From: Aurelia coerulea | Taxonomy: Eukaryota > Cnidaria > Scyphozoa > Semaeostomeae > Ulmaridae | DNA length: 64,000 bases | Direction of reading: 5' to 3' | NCBI GenBank assembly: GCA_039566865.1 | Contig: CM076957.1 | Location: 12,843,896-12,907,895 of the forward strand | Shown here: one piece after another, positions 31,040 through 42,531 of the stretch | Layout of the letters: each line of letters begins with the position of its first letter | Numbering within the stretch: the first letter of the stretch is position 1 | Made by a program: the position numbers and the translations under genes | Notes under the pieces: model-generated | Database searches by the model: none | Told to the model about the DNA's origin: nothing | Seen by the model: only the letters and a program-made list of their open reading frames with translations

Positions 31040-33536
31040 TTTTATATAGCGCCAAAATCTATTAAATATATATTCTTTAGCGCTGTACAATATCTAAGAC
31101 CTAAATTAAAGAAATAATGTCCATATTTACAAGTAAAAAAGTTCCAGAAACAAAAATCTACATTTGAAAAGCAATAGAAAATAAGAACGTTTTTAATCTA
31201 GATTTAAAAATATCAATGTTATTCGAGCTTCGAATGTCATAAGGTAGACGATTCCATAATGTAGCAGCAGCGACTGGAAATGCTCTGTCTCCGCATGTTT
31301 TATATTTCGTTCTTGGAATGTTCAACTGCAAAGATGCATTTGACCTGAGAGAGTATCTTGTTTGTGCTTGCAAAGAAAACATATTCGCTATGTAAGATGG
31401 AGCCATGTTATTCAACGCTTTGTATGTTAGCAGCAATATCTTGAATTCAATTCTTTGTTGCACAGGTAGCCAATGCAGCTCCTTTAATGCGGGAGTGATG
31501 TGATCATACTTTTTTATTCCAGTTACAATCCTTGCTGCAGCATTCTGTACGCGTTGCAGTTTTTGTATTTGGCATTCTGGCAGACCGTACAGTAAGCTAT
31601 TGCAGTAATCGAGCTTATTTGTAATGAATGCATGAACCATTGTCTCTGTGGATTTCGAATCGAGATATTTTCTTATATGTCTGATATTTCTTATGTGGTA
31701 GAAAGCTGTGGAGCAGGTCTTCGTTATTTGATTTTCCATGGACAAGTTTTCATCGATCATGGCTCCAAGGTTTCTCAAGGATGAGACTGGCTTTATTTCA
31801 GCATCACCAATCTTTATAGAATTTATGTTCAATTTGCTTAAGTTGTGCTTAGACCCTATTATCAAAAATTCTGTCTTTCCATCATTGATTTTAAGCTTAT
31901 TAGCAAGCATCCATTTTCTAACGTCACATATACAGGCCTGAATTGACTGGAGTGCGTCATCTTGTGAGACTTGATCGGTGGGTTTGAACGAAAGGTAAAT
32001 TTGATGGTCATCTGCATAACCATGCGCGCTTGGGAGATGCTGTTCCACTACATCAAACAGTAAACTTACGTAGATTAGGAAAAGGATTGGACCTAAACAG
32101 GATCCTTGAGGAACACCGTATTCAAGTTTAGACCTTTCAGATAGCTTGCCTTTGATTTGCACTCGCTGATATCGGCTACTGATGAACGATTGCACCCACT
32201 GAAATGCTTTTCCGCCGAGCCCTACTTTTTTCTTCAGAATTTCCAAGAGAATGGGGTGATCAATTGTGTCAAAAGCCGCACTAAGATCAAGCATCACCAA
32301 CAGGGTAACTTTCTGGGTATTCATATCGAGGAGAACGTCTGATAGTACTTTCAGCAGTGCAGTTTCCGTGCTATGATATTCTTTATACGCTGACTGGAGA
32401 GCAGGTAAAGGACAATGTAGATTCATATGCGATGAAAGTTGCTTCACTGAAGCCCGCTCTGTTATCTTAGAGATGAACGATAAATTGCTAACCGGTCTGA
32501 AATTCGGGAAAATAATATCCAAGCCAACTTTTTTCAACAGTGGTATTATAAATGCCTCCTTCCACGCTTCTGCAAAATACCCACTTTGTAGGGATAGATT
32601 AATGATGTGTGTTATGAAAGGTAGGAGAACATCTAAGCATTCTTTGACAATCCATGTTGGTAAGGGATCTGCTATACATTGTTTGCTTGGGGATTTTCTG
32701 ATTATTTCCCTCACTTGTTGTTCTGATAATATCTCAAAATTTGAGAACTGCTTTATTGGCTTATAACTTGACAAGTAATCGGACGTTGTTGCATGTGTTT
32801 CAATGCTGTCAAGCTCCTCTCTAATTAACTTAATCTTTGTGACAAAAAAATTGCTAAATTCATTAGCAAGCTCGGTAATGGATGTAGCTGGCGGATATTC
32901 AATCTTCTCTTTAGGCTTTGAAACTGAGTTGATAAGTGAGAAAAGTTTCCTTTGGTCACCACGACACTCTTCAATTTTGTCAGCATAAAATTTTCGTCTT
33001 GCAACGTTTAGCTGATGCGTAAACATATTTCGCTTGGATTTGAATATGATTTTATCGTGATCACTTTTTGACTTTAGCCATTGCTTTTCTGCCTTTCTTC
33101 TAGCAGCCTTTGCCTCCTTTACAATACTATTAAACCATGGTAGGACTGGTCTCACCACAGTTAATCTTGTTTTTAAAGGAGCATGTCTGTCTAAAATTGA
33201 TACAAGATGCCTGTTATACATTTCCACAAGATAATCTAAATTTTCATTTTGGTAGTTTTCTGATCCAAGTGGTGATGATTTTATGTCTAATTTGAACTGT
33301 TCCATATCTATCTTCTTTAACTTTCTGTAAGAAATTTTCCTCTGCTCTAAGAATGGTTTTGGGTGAGACAACTGACATTGAACAAATGAATGGTCTGAAA
33401 TGAAATGTGTTTGCTTGGGGGAATTAAGAATGATGCTATCCCCTCTCCTACTAATAATTAGGTCCAGTGTATGATTTGATTCATGTGTTGGCTCATGAAC
33501 ATGTTGAACTCATGAACTCATGTTGAGCTCATGAAC
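31039..33536 (-). pseudogene. CR1/L2-type LINE, 5'-truncated, long intact RT frame
   Basis: An uninterrupted frame from the truncation at about 33536 to the stop at 31158. It begins with the end of an AP-like (EEP) endonuclease (HTLDLIIS and the SDH catalytic motif, just upstream of 33371). A linker follows, then RT: FRPVSNLSFISKI, LDLSAAFDTIDH (catalytic Asp), GVPQGSCLGPILF and YADD (residues 452-455 counted from 33371). The C-terminal HWLPVQQRIEFKI and LWNRLPYDIR blocks are typical of CR1/L2. A 3'UTR containing TATAGCGCC and AGCGCTGTACAA follows, with an ATT-type tail. Lacks most of the endonuclease and any ORF1. The lack of stops suggests a fairly recent insertion. Confidence 0.9.
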
Positions 33537-33551
33537 ATAATAATAATAATA
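33537..33551. repeat. Short (ATA)n tract at the LINE 5' junction
   Basis: Five ATA units mark the target side of the truncated LINE. With the tail at 30999-31038, the LINE sits between two TAA-type tracts, consistent with insertion into a TAA microsatellite. Confidence 0.6.
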
Positions 33552-33866
33552 AAATCTTTTCTCGTCATTTCCTCTATGTCTTTGGTCCATTTTGCACCAG
33601 GGATATCGTCTTCGCAAAGTTTGACGCCGAGATAATCCATATCGAGCCAACAACCGAAGTCATTATAAACGCAAGTAAAAAATTAGTGAAACATTATCAT
33701 TAACAGTTTGCTATTTGCGTTAACTATTTGCTATAAAATTACAACGTTCATCATCAAAACAAACCTAGCGATAGACATATCCGACGTTAAAATTTTCGAT
33801 GGCCTAACTTTCTCCGATTGTTTTCGTTTTTTGCGTTTTACCACAGCTTTCGCTGGAAGTGCGTTG

Positions 33867-34136
33867 CTAGTTGCACGGGTTGTAACTATGGAACTTTTTC
33901 CCAGCATTACTTGCGCGAAAACAACATCCGCCATCTTTAGCGTAATCGTGTGTTGCGATTCTCGACTCTAGAATATTTATTTTCTCATTTTGATCTTTAA
34001 TGGTAATATGCAGTTTCTCGATACAGTCTTTCGTCGCTACAGCATTCTTCATCTCAGAAAACTTTTCATCGAAGTAAGCCTGGTAGGCTTCCAAATTTCT
34101 TGTTTGCCTCGCACCACCAGCAGCCTTTTTCTCCAT
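33867..34136 (-). pseudogene. Possible LINE ORF1-like coiled-coil fragment
   Basis: About 60 residues from an ATG at 34136 read MEKKAAGGARQTRNLEAY and end in a coiled-coil-like stretch with INILESRI, a word common in LINE ORF1 proteins. The similarity stops at about 33955. An ATG at 33934 opens a second, lysine-rich frame (33731-33934) starting MADVVFAQ. Neither is complete; the assignment is tentative. Confidence 0.4.
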
Positions 34137-34162
34137 CTTTTCAATTAGGCCAAATCAGCACT

Positions 34163-34345
34163 AGCCTGCGTGCAGATTCTACTGATTCCCTGAAGAAAAG
34201 TGAGGTTCCTCCTCCAGTAGAGTCTGCGCATCAGCGACGGAAAGCCTGTCTGCTGACATCAGCATTTATATTCTGAAATTCCCGAATGTCTGTTGTATAT
34301 TCAATATGGCCGCCATGCTGCACGAGTCGCTTGACTAGCCTCACT
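34163..34345. mobile_element. MITE fragment starting TAGCCTGCGTGCAGA
   Basis: Its first 15 bases match the right end (inverted) of the MITE at 29878-30288, then the sequences differ. A small internal inverted repeat (GGTTCCTCCTCC region) is present. The second end was not identified with certainty; it may be at about 34330 (GACTAGCC). Confidence 0.45.
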
Positions 34346-34949
34346 ACACAAGGACCCTCAACTTGCGCTCATCTAATTGAAGTGAATTAATGTTGTTGTT
34401 GTCGCTCCAGTTGAGGGCCTTATGGACAAACTCTTCTCAAAACGGCAAAAAAATCCCGCCAGGAACAAATTTGTTCCTGGACCAATCAGAATGCATGACT
34501 TGAAATAACTTGATGGGATTGGCTGATTCTTCTTCAATTCAAACATCCCGCCAAACGCAAACAAAAGCGTTCGGACAACGCGTTCGACTGAACTGCTGCA
34601 ACGATCAAAATCTCAAAGTAACGAGCGAATTTACGAGATCGTTTGCGTCCTCAAACAACCAAAATATCACTTATATGTAGGAGTTTTTTGCTTTATTAGC
34701 TTGAAGAAACATTCATCTAAGTACTGATAGCTTGTTATGCAGTGTAGCACTGCAGGAAAACCACTTTTTGCGGCGATTTAGGGTCGGTTGTTTTGAGAAA
34801 AAATAGCAGGTGATTTAGGCCATGTCCGTTTCTGGAAGCGTATGTCCATGAGTCGTAGTTATAGCGTCCATCAGTCTATCAATAGCGATATAACCTACGA
34901 ACATATAATCAGTCTATCGCTTGACGGTGTTTAAAAGATTGTATGCAAA

Positions 34950-35075
34950 ATGGAGTTGGAGAGAACATTGTGCAGAATTTGCAGAATCGAAATAGTAACA
35001 AAGCACGACTTTAACTTAATTCCAGGAAAGATGATTATGAGGAAAGCATTAAAAATTTTTATGATGAGTAGATAA
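34950..35075 (+). CDS. Small 41-aa open frame with a CxxC motif
   Basis: Starts MELERTLCRICRIEI and has HDFNLIPGK. It looks like the first half of a ZAD-like or treble-clef zinc finger. The second cysteine pair is not in frame. Possibly an exon or a relic of a zinc-finger transposon gene together with the frame at 35186. Unproven. Confidence 0.3.
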   Translation: MELERTLCRICRIEIVTKHDFNLIPGKMIMRKALKIFMMSR

Positions 35076-35185
35076 AAATCGAGAGGTTGGCGAGCCCTAA
35101 AATGAAATAAATTTGCAAACCAAACAATAATGTTTGACGCAACTGAAGCGATGACATTGAAAATTACTCAAGAAACTTTGGAGTT

Positions 35186-35638
35186 ATGAATGAAGTCAGA
35201 TATTCTCTTGGAGTCACGAATGAAATCCGAGTTTTTGACCTGGCCCAATCAATTTTATCACCCCGCCCGTGTGATGCACGCATAGCCCAATATGTCGTAA
35301 TATATATGGAACAGGTCGACAGGTTCCACAAATGGAAAGAAAGCTCTGGAGGAAATATACCCCTTGATTTGGTGCTAGAACATTTCAACAACATTACGAA
35401 ACTGTTCTTAGCCACTCTCAGAAGGCCTGCAGAGTGCAGAATTAAGAAGATCAGGAAAACGCTCAAGCATCAATCAAAAGTAAAGAAACGTTTATGTACT
35501 GATAACAAAGGTAGACAATACAAAGCACACACAAGGCAAAATCCAGCCATCTTAGACAACTTTGATGTTCATGACTTCTATAAATGTTATGGGTTGAAAC
35601 AGACAAGAAAAAAAATTCAGATTCATTATTTACGGTAA
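35186..35638 (+). CDS. Hypothetical basic protein, 150 aa
   Basis: An open frame with an ATG start and no recognised domain. It has runs rich in Lys/Arg around residues 82-105 and ends at a stop just before an AGTACTG-family repeat. The frame 34950-35075 lies 110 bp upstream on the same strand, so both may be exons of one old transposon or host gene. The interval 34346-34949 holds no other gene. Expression is unsupported. Confidence 0.3.
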   Translation: MNEVRYSLGVTNEIRVFDLAQSILSPRPCDARIAQYVVIYMEQVDRFHKWKESSGGNIPLDLVLEHFNNITKLFLATLRRPAECRIKKIRKTLKHQSKVKKRLCTDNKGRQYKAHTRQNPAILDNFDVHDFYKCYGLKQTRKKIQIHYLR

Positions 35639-35739
35639 GCCGTTAAAAAGCCTCAACCAGTGATTGCAACTCTATGGTCTCATCCCACATGTCCACTACA
35701 GTGTAAAACTCTGAATGCATTTTTAAGGAATCAAGAATT

Positions 35740-35763
35740 TGGGCCAGTACTGAAGTTTCTTAA
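35740..35763 (-). repeat. AGTACTG-family repeat, copy B, left part
   Basis: Sequence GGGCCAGTACTGAAGTTTCTTAA is cut at TTAA by the element starting at 35764. It continues at 39002. Confidence 0.75.
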
Positions 35764-35859
35764 CCCTATCTGACCTGGGGGGGGGGCGGATTCCGCCCCC
35801 CTAAAAAAATTTTTTTTACACCGTTTTCCACACATGCAGCAGGCCTCTGATACTTCGTA

Positions 35860-36747
35860 ATGATCAAATATCTTTCTAAATATGTATCTCGAGATGTCCT
35901 TGATCAGGTCTATAAGTTATACGTTCGGCCGCACCTGGATTATGGTGATATCATTTATCACAGATATGATCCTGACATGATTCTAAATTTTACAAAAAGA
36001 ATTGAACAAACCCAGTACTCAGCGGCTCTCGCTGTTGCGGGTGCCTGGAGAGGAACTAGCAGACAAAAGCTCTATAATGAGCTTGGTTGGGAAAGTCTGT
36101 ACCATCGAAGATGGTTCAGACGCTTATGTCATCTTTTCAATCTAAGGAAAACGGGTACTCCTTCCTATCTGTTCGCAGAATTACCAACTGAAAGACCACT
36201 TCAGTATGGTCTAAGAGGCAAACGTGATTATGACATACCTTTCAGTAAGACAAAGCGCTCTTCAAATACATACTTCACAAATGTTCTTCATGAATGGAAT
36301 ATGCTTGATGAAAATATTAGAAATTCTGCAACAATTGCCGAGTTCAAACGAAAATTGCTTACTTTGATAAGACCGGTGAAAAATTCCTTGTTTGGAGTAT
36401 TCGATATCTTTGGCGTAAAGCAACTGACAATGCTGAGACTTGAATTTAGTTTGTTAAATGAGCATAACTTCCGCCATAATTTCCAGTACCCGAGTCCCAT
36501 GTGTGCTTGTAATACTGAAATTGAGGATAATGTGCACTTTTTCCTGCATTGCCCTTTGTTTGTTCCTATGCGTAATGATCTCTTTGGACAGCTTTCACAC
36601 CTTCCAGATTTTGATGTAAACAACATGGATCCAAAAGCCCTGCTTAATTTGCTTCTTTACGGTAGCCCAATTTTTGATGAAACTGACAATCGAATGATTT
36701 TAGAGGCATCCATAGCATATATCAAAGCTACTAACAGGATTAACTGA
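35860..36747 (+). pseudogene. LINE fragment: RT C-terminal half with zinc knuckle
   Basis: A 295-codon open frame that starts inside the RT thumb (YKLYVRPHLDYGDIIYH) and ends with a CxC...HFFLHC zinc-knuckle domain. It is the same family as 23929-25672 but from a different, better preserved copy. The catalytic centre is absent. The downstream GC-rich 3'UTR (about 36748-37140) and T-rich tail appear to belong to it. It lies within the TTAA-type element. Confidence 0.85.
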
Positions 36748-37154
36748 GGTGTTCCCGGGGATTCTGTGGGCTGGGGGTGTCTTTTAGCCATGGAGCTGCC
36801 GCCTTGCTGCCGGGTGCTGCGGGCTGGGCGTCATTCGGGGGCGCTTGGTGGGTGGGGCTTGGGCCCTATGGTGGTTGCGGTCATTGCGGGGCTCGGGCTC
36901 CGCTTGCTCGGCTCATTCGGGTGATGGCTGGTTTGTGGTTTTTGGCGGTGGAGTGGCGGTTTTGTGGCCGGGGGCGTTTCTGGTCTGTGGGGTCTTTGGG
37001 AATTCTTCGGAAACTTGATGAAAACCTGACGATTGGCGACCCCTTATTCTTATTTATGTTTAGTCTTGTTTTGAGTAAGCCCTTTGTGAACCATGGCACC
37101 AGTCATTGGTGACTCACATCCAACCATCTTTACACAAGTTTTGCACCAGTGCAT

Positions 37155-37245
37155 AGTTTTTGTTTTTATTTTTGTTTGTTTGTTTGTTTGTTTTTGTTTT
37201 TTTTTTGTTTTGTGTTTTTGCTTTTTGTTTTTTGTTCCTTTTTTG
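37155..37245. repeat. T-rich (TTTG)n-like tract
   Basis: TTTGTTTGTTTG and long T runs; probably the tail of the preceding LINE fragment. Confidence 0.7.
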
Positions 37246-37259
37246 TTGTACAATAATTC

Positions 37260-38640
37260 ACCTAAACTAAGCTGGCGTATGCTAGCGTCTGCCAAAATGG
37301 AATGGTGCCATGGTACACAAAGTGCTTAATAAGATTGCTGTTAAAGGAATTGTCAAGTGCCGTTCATAGCCAGAACCAGATGACGTCATGTCTATTTCTG
37401 CTATGGACGGCGCAGAATATTGTATTTGTATATTGTTGAGTTTTAACCATAATATACAAAAATACTTCGTAAATTTAACTTTGTATCATAGAGCAATAAA
37501 ATTGCAACAATTTTGACATTCTATTTTTAGCCTGTTCTCCATGGTTACCAATTTTTCATACTGCACTCTGTGAAAAACATACTTTGTATCTCTCTTAAAT
37601 ATGTTTAATTGGTCCAATTAAGTCTAAGTTAAGAATTTATATATATTTTGATCTATATCTTTCATTTCTTTATGAAACATAAGATCCTTTTGGATGATTA
37701 CAAAGTCCGTCCTGAGCTAAGCAAGCATAAGAAAATCTGAATATCGAGTTCTTCATAACCCCAAATGATCGTTGTGATGCTGTTTTTAGCTACAGTCAGA
37801 GGGATGAATGCTGCTGCTAAAGTCGCCTTCAATAGCAAATCAAGCGCCTTGTAAAACGACAAGAATCGCCCGAAAAGCAATATTTTGATCTTTATGTCAA
37901 ACGAAGATGATACGCAACAAATCAAAAATCATTACCCCTAGTTGGCTTGGTTCGTGCATGAAACTATTGGTGCATCGTCTAAAAGTAGATGTCATGTGAG
38001 ATTAACGATAACCCAAAATTACTTATGCAGAACTCTGCAGAACGTTTCTATTCGCGGGCATCTAATTTGAGACAAGCAGTCACGAAAATAACATCTGTGC
38101 AGAATCGTATGCATGAAGATGTTTTGGTTCAGTGTGATCATGTGCCTTCCCTCAGTGAATGGCGCCATTGTTTGATGGGATTCTGCACCTTTCCTCTCAA
38201 CTTCACCTGCGACGTTTGCATATTTGCATCTGTAGCTGTGCAGGAGGGGGTCCTTCTACGTTCGGTGAGGCTGCGAATGCTAGCCTCTGTGCAGGCCGCC
38301 GGTTACATCATCCTCTAAAGTTGACTTATTTGCATAATGAGTACTATCAACAAGTGGCTAATGATGCGTTCGTTCTAGAAAACGATTGTTTTAACGTAAT
38401 TAAGCTGCTAATGAAGTCAAGAACGTGCCAATTCTGGGTAAATTTGTTGCTGTGCCAGGGTAAACATCATGGTGATTTATCCATCTTATGGTGTCAAATC
38501 CGTCTAACATGAAACATGCCGACGTCAAATTTTTCTATCTGATCGCGGGAAACTTCTGTCTTGTGTGCGCTATCTGTGCGCTTTCTTTATTTCAGTGCCA
38601 ATTAGCAGAGGTAAAACGTTAATCAATTGCTTTAACGAGC
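37260..38640. other. Interior of the TTAA-type element, no gene
   Basis: Open frames such as 37989-38318 have no recognisable domain. AT-rich with scattered GACGTCA words. Confidence 0.4.
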
Positions 38641-38651
38641 GTGACGGACTT

Positions 38652-38692
38652 TCTTTCTTTCTTTCTTTCTTTCTTACTTACTTTCTTTCTTT
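38652..38692. repeat. (CTTT)n microsatellite
   Basis: About nine units with one TTAC interruption. Confidence 0.9.
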
Positions 38693-39001
38693 CTGACTGA
38701 CCCGGAGCCCCCTCTTAGATTACAAAGTTGGACTTTGTAATCAAAAATAAAGTTTCATGACCTTTTAGCAACCTTTCATTTTTATGACGTCATATGACAT
38801 CATAATGATCATCATGCTCTAGCAACAACAACAACATCGCTAATTGGATTATGATTTCAAATTTTCATTGTTTATATAATGAACTACCTTTGTGCCAAGT
38901 TTGGCTGCCATATCTCTTATGACAACAGAGATAAACAGGGGGGGGGGGCGGAATCCCCCCCCAGGCATTTAGTGTTTCAAAACACCCAGGTCAAATAGGG
39001 T

Positions 39002-39280
39002 TAATGATCAGATTTTGAGTATTCTCACTTTTTACGAATTTCTGAAAAGTTTCATAACAAACTTCATGCTCACTACCTGTTCCCTTGCGAACTTTTCAAA
39101 ACAATTTGTTTTGAAGGCTTCCAATGTTTCGACATTAAACAAATGAAGATAAAAGTAAAAATATTTTAACAATGTCCTTTGTCAAAACAAATAGTTTCTA
39201 TAGTTATCTTTTCCCAGTACTGGAGTTTCTTAATTTTTTGGCGATCTAAGAGTCAAGGTTCTTCTTACAGGAGAAAATTT
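39002..39280 (-). repeat. AGTACTG-family repeat, copy B, right part
   Basis: Continues 35740-35763 after the insertion: TTAATGATCAGATTTTGAGTA aligns with TTAAAATTATCAGATTTTCAGTA at about 49374. It ends with CAGTACTGGAGTTTCTTAAT and GGCGATCTAAGAGT. Confidence 0.75.
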
Positions 39281-39995
39281 GTGCATGTGGCCATTACTAT
39301 TTATCAAGGCCCCTCTCTAATAAGCCCCTCACACCTATGCCCAAACCTAATTGAGACCCCCTCTCATTGTAAGGCCCCCTCCATGTATTTAAAACACAAA
39401 ATGCTTTTGAAAATTTTCTCTCAGAGAACTAAAACAATTAAAAGAATAATTTTCATATGTTTTGGGCTCAACACCAACTTGCATTTGTTTGTTTTACTTT
39501 AAAAATGTTAACAGTCAAACTCGGATAAATCAGTCTTGCATTTTCAGAAGCTCAAGAAAAAGTATCAGTCCCAGATTGGACTGAACTTAAATCCCTAAAT
39601 TGGACAAAATATGACTGAGTTAAAGTATGACACGTTAGTCAGATCTGCTTGGATTAAGTCAGATTATTTCTCTCGGTCTGACGAAATCTGAATTATGCGA
39701 GTATGACCGTATGTTCATTTTGGGCAATACGAAATAAAAGGTTCCAAAAAGCTTTTGTGGGCTTAATATATAGCTTTGCTTAATATATAGCTTTAACGGT
39801 AAATGAGGACTCTTGTCATAATACACTATGAACAGATCTTATAGTGATAAGAAATTACTGTATCAATCATTCATTCCATTTCAATGTCTCAGTTTGAATG
39901 TTCCATCACTGTTGGAGTTCAGATATATTTATTTGATCCTCTAATGAAAAAAGAAGATGAATTTTTCTCAACAATGGTTGTGTCACCACCCACAT
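39281..39995. other. No gene seen
   Basis: AT-rich sequence without recognisable features. Confidence 0.4.
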
Positions 39996-41985
39996 CAGAC
40001 CAATGGTTCCGTCACAATGATTTTTGAAGTTTGGGGAAATGACATGTTGTTGTTTACCATAGCACTTCCGGCAAAATTTATTGTTTTAGCTTAACTTTAA
40101 ACTTAAGATCCGCTCATGATTGTCCGATTTTTACAAACTTAGTTTCATTTGAAAGATGATCATCTACTTGTACGTCACATGTAACTTGCTTTCAACAAAA
40201 GCACACTAAAGCATGGGTAACTGGACACACATTATGCTTTGTAGTTTTTGAGAATTTCGTGACAAAAAAGCCACTCAATAGTAAAAACAAAAAATTCAAG
40301 TGATATCAAGTGTTAGCTATAAACATATGAAAATACTACAGGGTCTTGGGAACATTTCTGCCAAAGGGTTCGTTCCAGATCGTTTTAGTTTTTTTTCAAC
40401 AATTTTTTGAAAAATGCTACCAGAAGTCCTGATCTGCAAACTAAGCTTAAAGGAAGTAATGTGGAATCCCTCATTTTCACAATTTTTTTCCACATCTATA
40501 GAAGCAACCATTTGTACAATCAGGGCAATTAAATTTTTGAAGTAATGAAAACAACGGTCTATTGTTTCCAAATAATTGCATGCATTTTCAAGCCTTGCTT
40601 CCTTATTGTTGAGCATTTATCCCTCTGAACAACTAACAATATATGCAATCTGCCATAGCTAAAAATGTATGAAATTGTGTCAAAAACCAAGCATTCACTA
40701 ATGAAACAACTTTTATTTTGTTCATCGATATTACATAGCGATAATTACATCTCTTACTTTCTTTGGTATCTGTTGTGTGCACTTCGACATAATGACAGTG
40801 CTTTCTTAAGAAATTTTGCTTGGCCTTAGCTACAAAGAAGCTGATATGATCAGAATCGGAGTCTTTGCTGGAGTCTTTGCTTATATTGAAATTTGCCTAA
40901 CCCTGCAACCAGGTCGACTTCCAAGGTTTCTTCTGTTCCTTTTTCTATTCTTCTAAACTGCTTCCAGACCAAATTGCAACAGGGCCTTCATCAATATAAA
41001 TCATTTAAAGCATGCTCTCATCTGTGAACAAGCATCGGATGGGTGGATGGGGAAAGTGTAGGTAAAGATACAGCTTCACATTATAGCAGCAATGCTTAAG
41101 TGTTTCAACATACAAAATGTATCATGTTGGACAAGTGTTCTTTGTCTGTGTTCTGTTAAAACCAATACATACATTAAGCTGGCCATAGACAATGCTAAAA
41201 AGTCCTTCTATTCATAACTTGAACTCAACGGTTAAATCTCAAGGTTTCCGCTACTAAATTAAAAGGTGTATTACTTGCACAGAACTAATGCAATTAACCT
41301 CTTTTAGTGTCAATCGAAGGCTTAAATGTCATAAAAATTATGCTTTCAAGTGTGGTCTTTTATGCAACGAAGGCTAACAAATAAAATAGAATTTTACGGA
41401 ATTGATACCTATTTCATGGAAACAGTAGGTCATCGTTTCTTATTTTTAGATTGTTCCGAGTATGCAGAGAACATTGGTAAGCAGAAAAGAAAGCCAGATA
41501 TCACACGATGATTCTTTCTCTAACTCAACTTGCAGATATGGGCTTTTTGTGACAGTTTTCAAAAAATTGTTGAAAAAAAAACTAAAACGATCTGGAACAA
41601 ACCCTTTGGCAGAAATGTTCCCAAGACCCTGTAGTATTTTTATATGTTTATAGCTAACACTTGATATCACTTGAATTTTTTGTTTTTACTATTGAGTGGC
41701 TATTTTGTCACGAAATTCTCAAAAACTACAAAGCATAATGTGTGTCCGGTTACCCATGCTTTAGTGTGCTTTTGTTGAAAACAAGTTACATGTGACGTAC
41801 AAGAAGATGATCATCTTTCAAATGAAACTAAGTTAGTAAAAATCGGACAATCATGAGCGGAGCTATGAAAGTTTAAAGTTAAGCTAAAACAATAAATTTT
41901 GCCGGAAGTGCTATGATAAACAACAACATGTCATTTCTCCAAACTTCAAAAAATCAATGTGACGGAACCATTGGTCCGATTTCGA
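39996..41985. mobile_element. Second foldback element, ~450-bp inverted arms
   Basis: Left arm 39996-40445 and right arm about 41530-41985 are inverted copies (for example CCAATGGTTCCGTCACA, GTTTACCATAGCACTTCCGG and AACATATGAAAATACTACAG). The spacer is ~1.08 kb without recognisable genes. Outside the right arm, CTCTGGATCACT at about 42051 equals the outer end word of the element at 8298-10222. The shared GGTCCGATTT and GTTTAC...TTCCGG blocks join the two as one family. Confidence 0.8.
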
Positions 41986-42531
41986 AAATTTTTGCTTTGT
42001 GTTGACCCCTGACACCTCCTGACACTTCATTTTTTCCTATTTATTCCATCCTCTGGATCACTTTGAAGTATTCAAATATCAAAATGAATGTTTCCTCAAT
42101 CCAAGAATCAACAAACCTTTCAGTTACAACAATAATTTCCTCATTTTGAAGGCCACTTCAACTACCGAAGGTGCCTCGTTTCGAATTAACCTCACTTCTA
42201 TGTGAATAGAAAAATTGATGCCCCCATTGTTTATTTCGTCCCAATTTTTGATGTGAGAGTCCATAAGTCCCAGTTTGAGCAAAAAATATGTTGTTGTTGC
42301 AGGTGACATTGTTGTTGTTATTGTTTGTCGTTGCGATAACTTTGACTATTTCGTGAGTCTATGGAGCTTGATCATAAACACAACCAAGAAAACGTGTCCA
42401 GGTCGCAGTCATGAAGGTGGAAGTGAATGACGGTGAAAGTATGAATCAAAGCTTGATTGAAAACGATTTGCAGGGTGAGAAAATTCCTCAAGCAGTTTGG
42501 AACAAAATTCTCCCATGTGGAAGTTATTCTA
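41986..42531. other. No gene seen
   Basis: The first ~75 bp are probably the rest of the foldback right end. The remainder is unassigned. Confidence 0.4.

Larger units (their letters stand above)
35764..39001. mobile_element. 3.2-kb TTAA-type element (piggyBac/Kolobok-like), non-autonomous
   Basis: Termini CCCTATCTGACCTGGG and CCCAGGTCAAATAGGG, flanked by TTAA on both sides (35760-35763, 39002-39005). Immediately inside each end is a G-run/C-run hairpin (GGGGGGGGGCGGATTCCGCC on the left; its equivalent at about 38939-38963). No transposase was found. The cargo is a LINE fragment (35860-37250), unassigned sequence and a CTTT microsatellite. Comparison with 49335-49690 shows the uninterrupted target. 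A TTAA target suits piggyBac or Kolobok; without a transposase I cannot choose. Confidence 0.8.
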
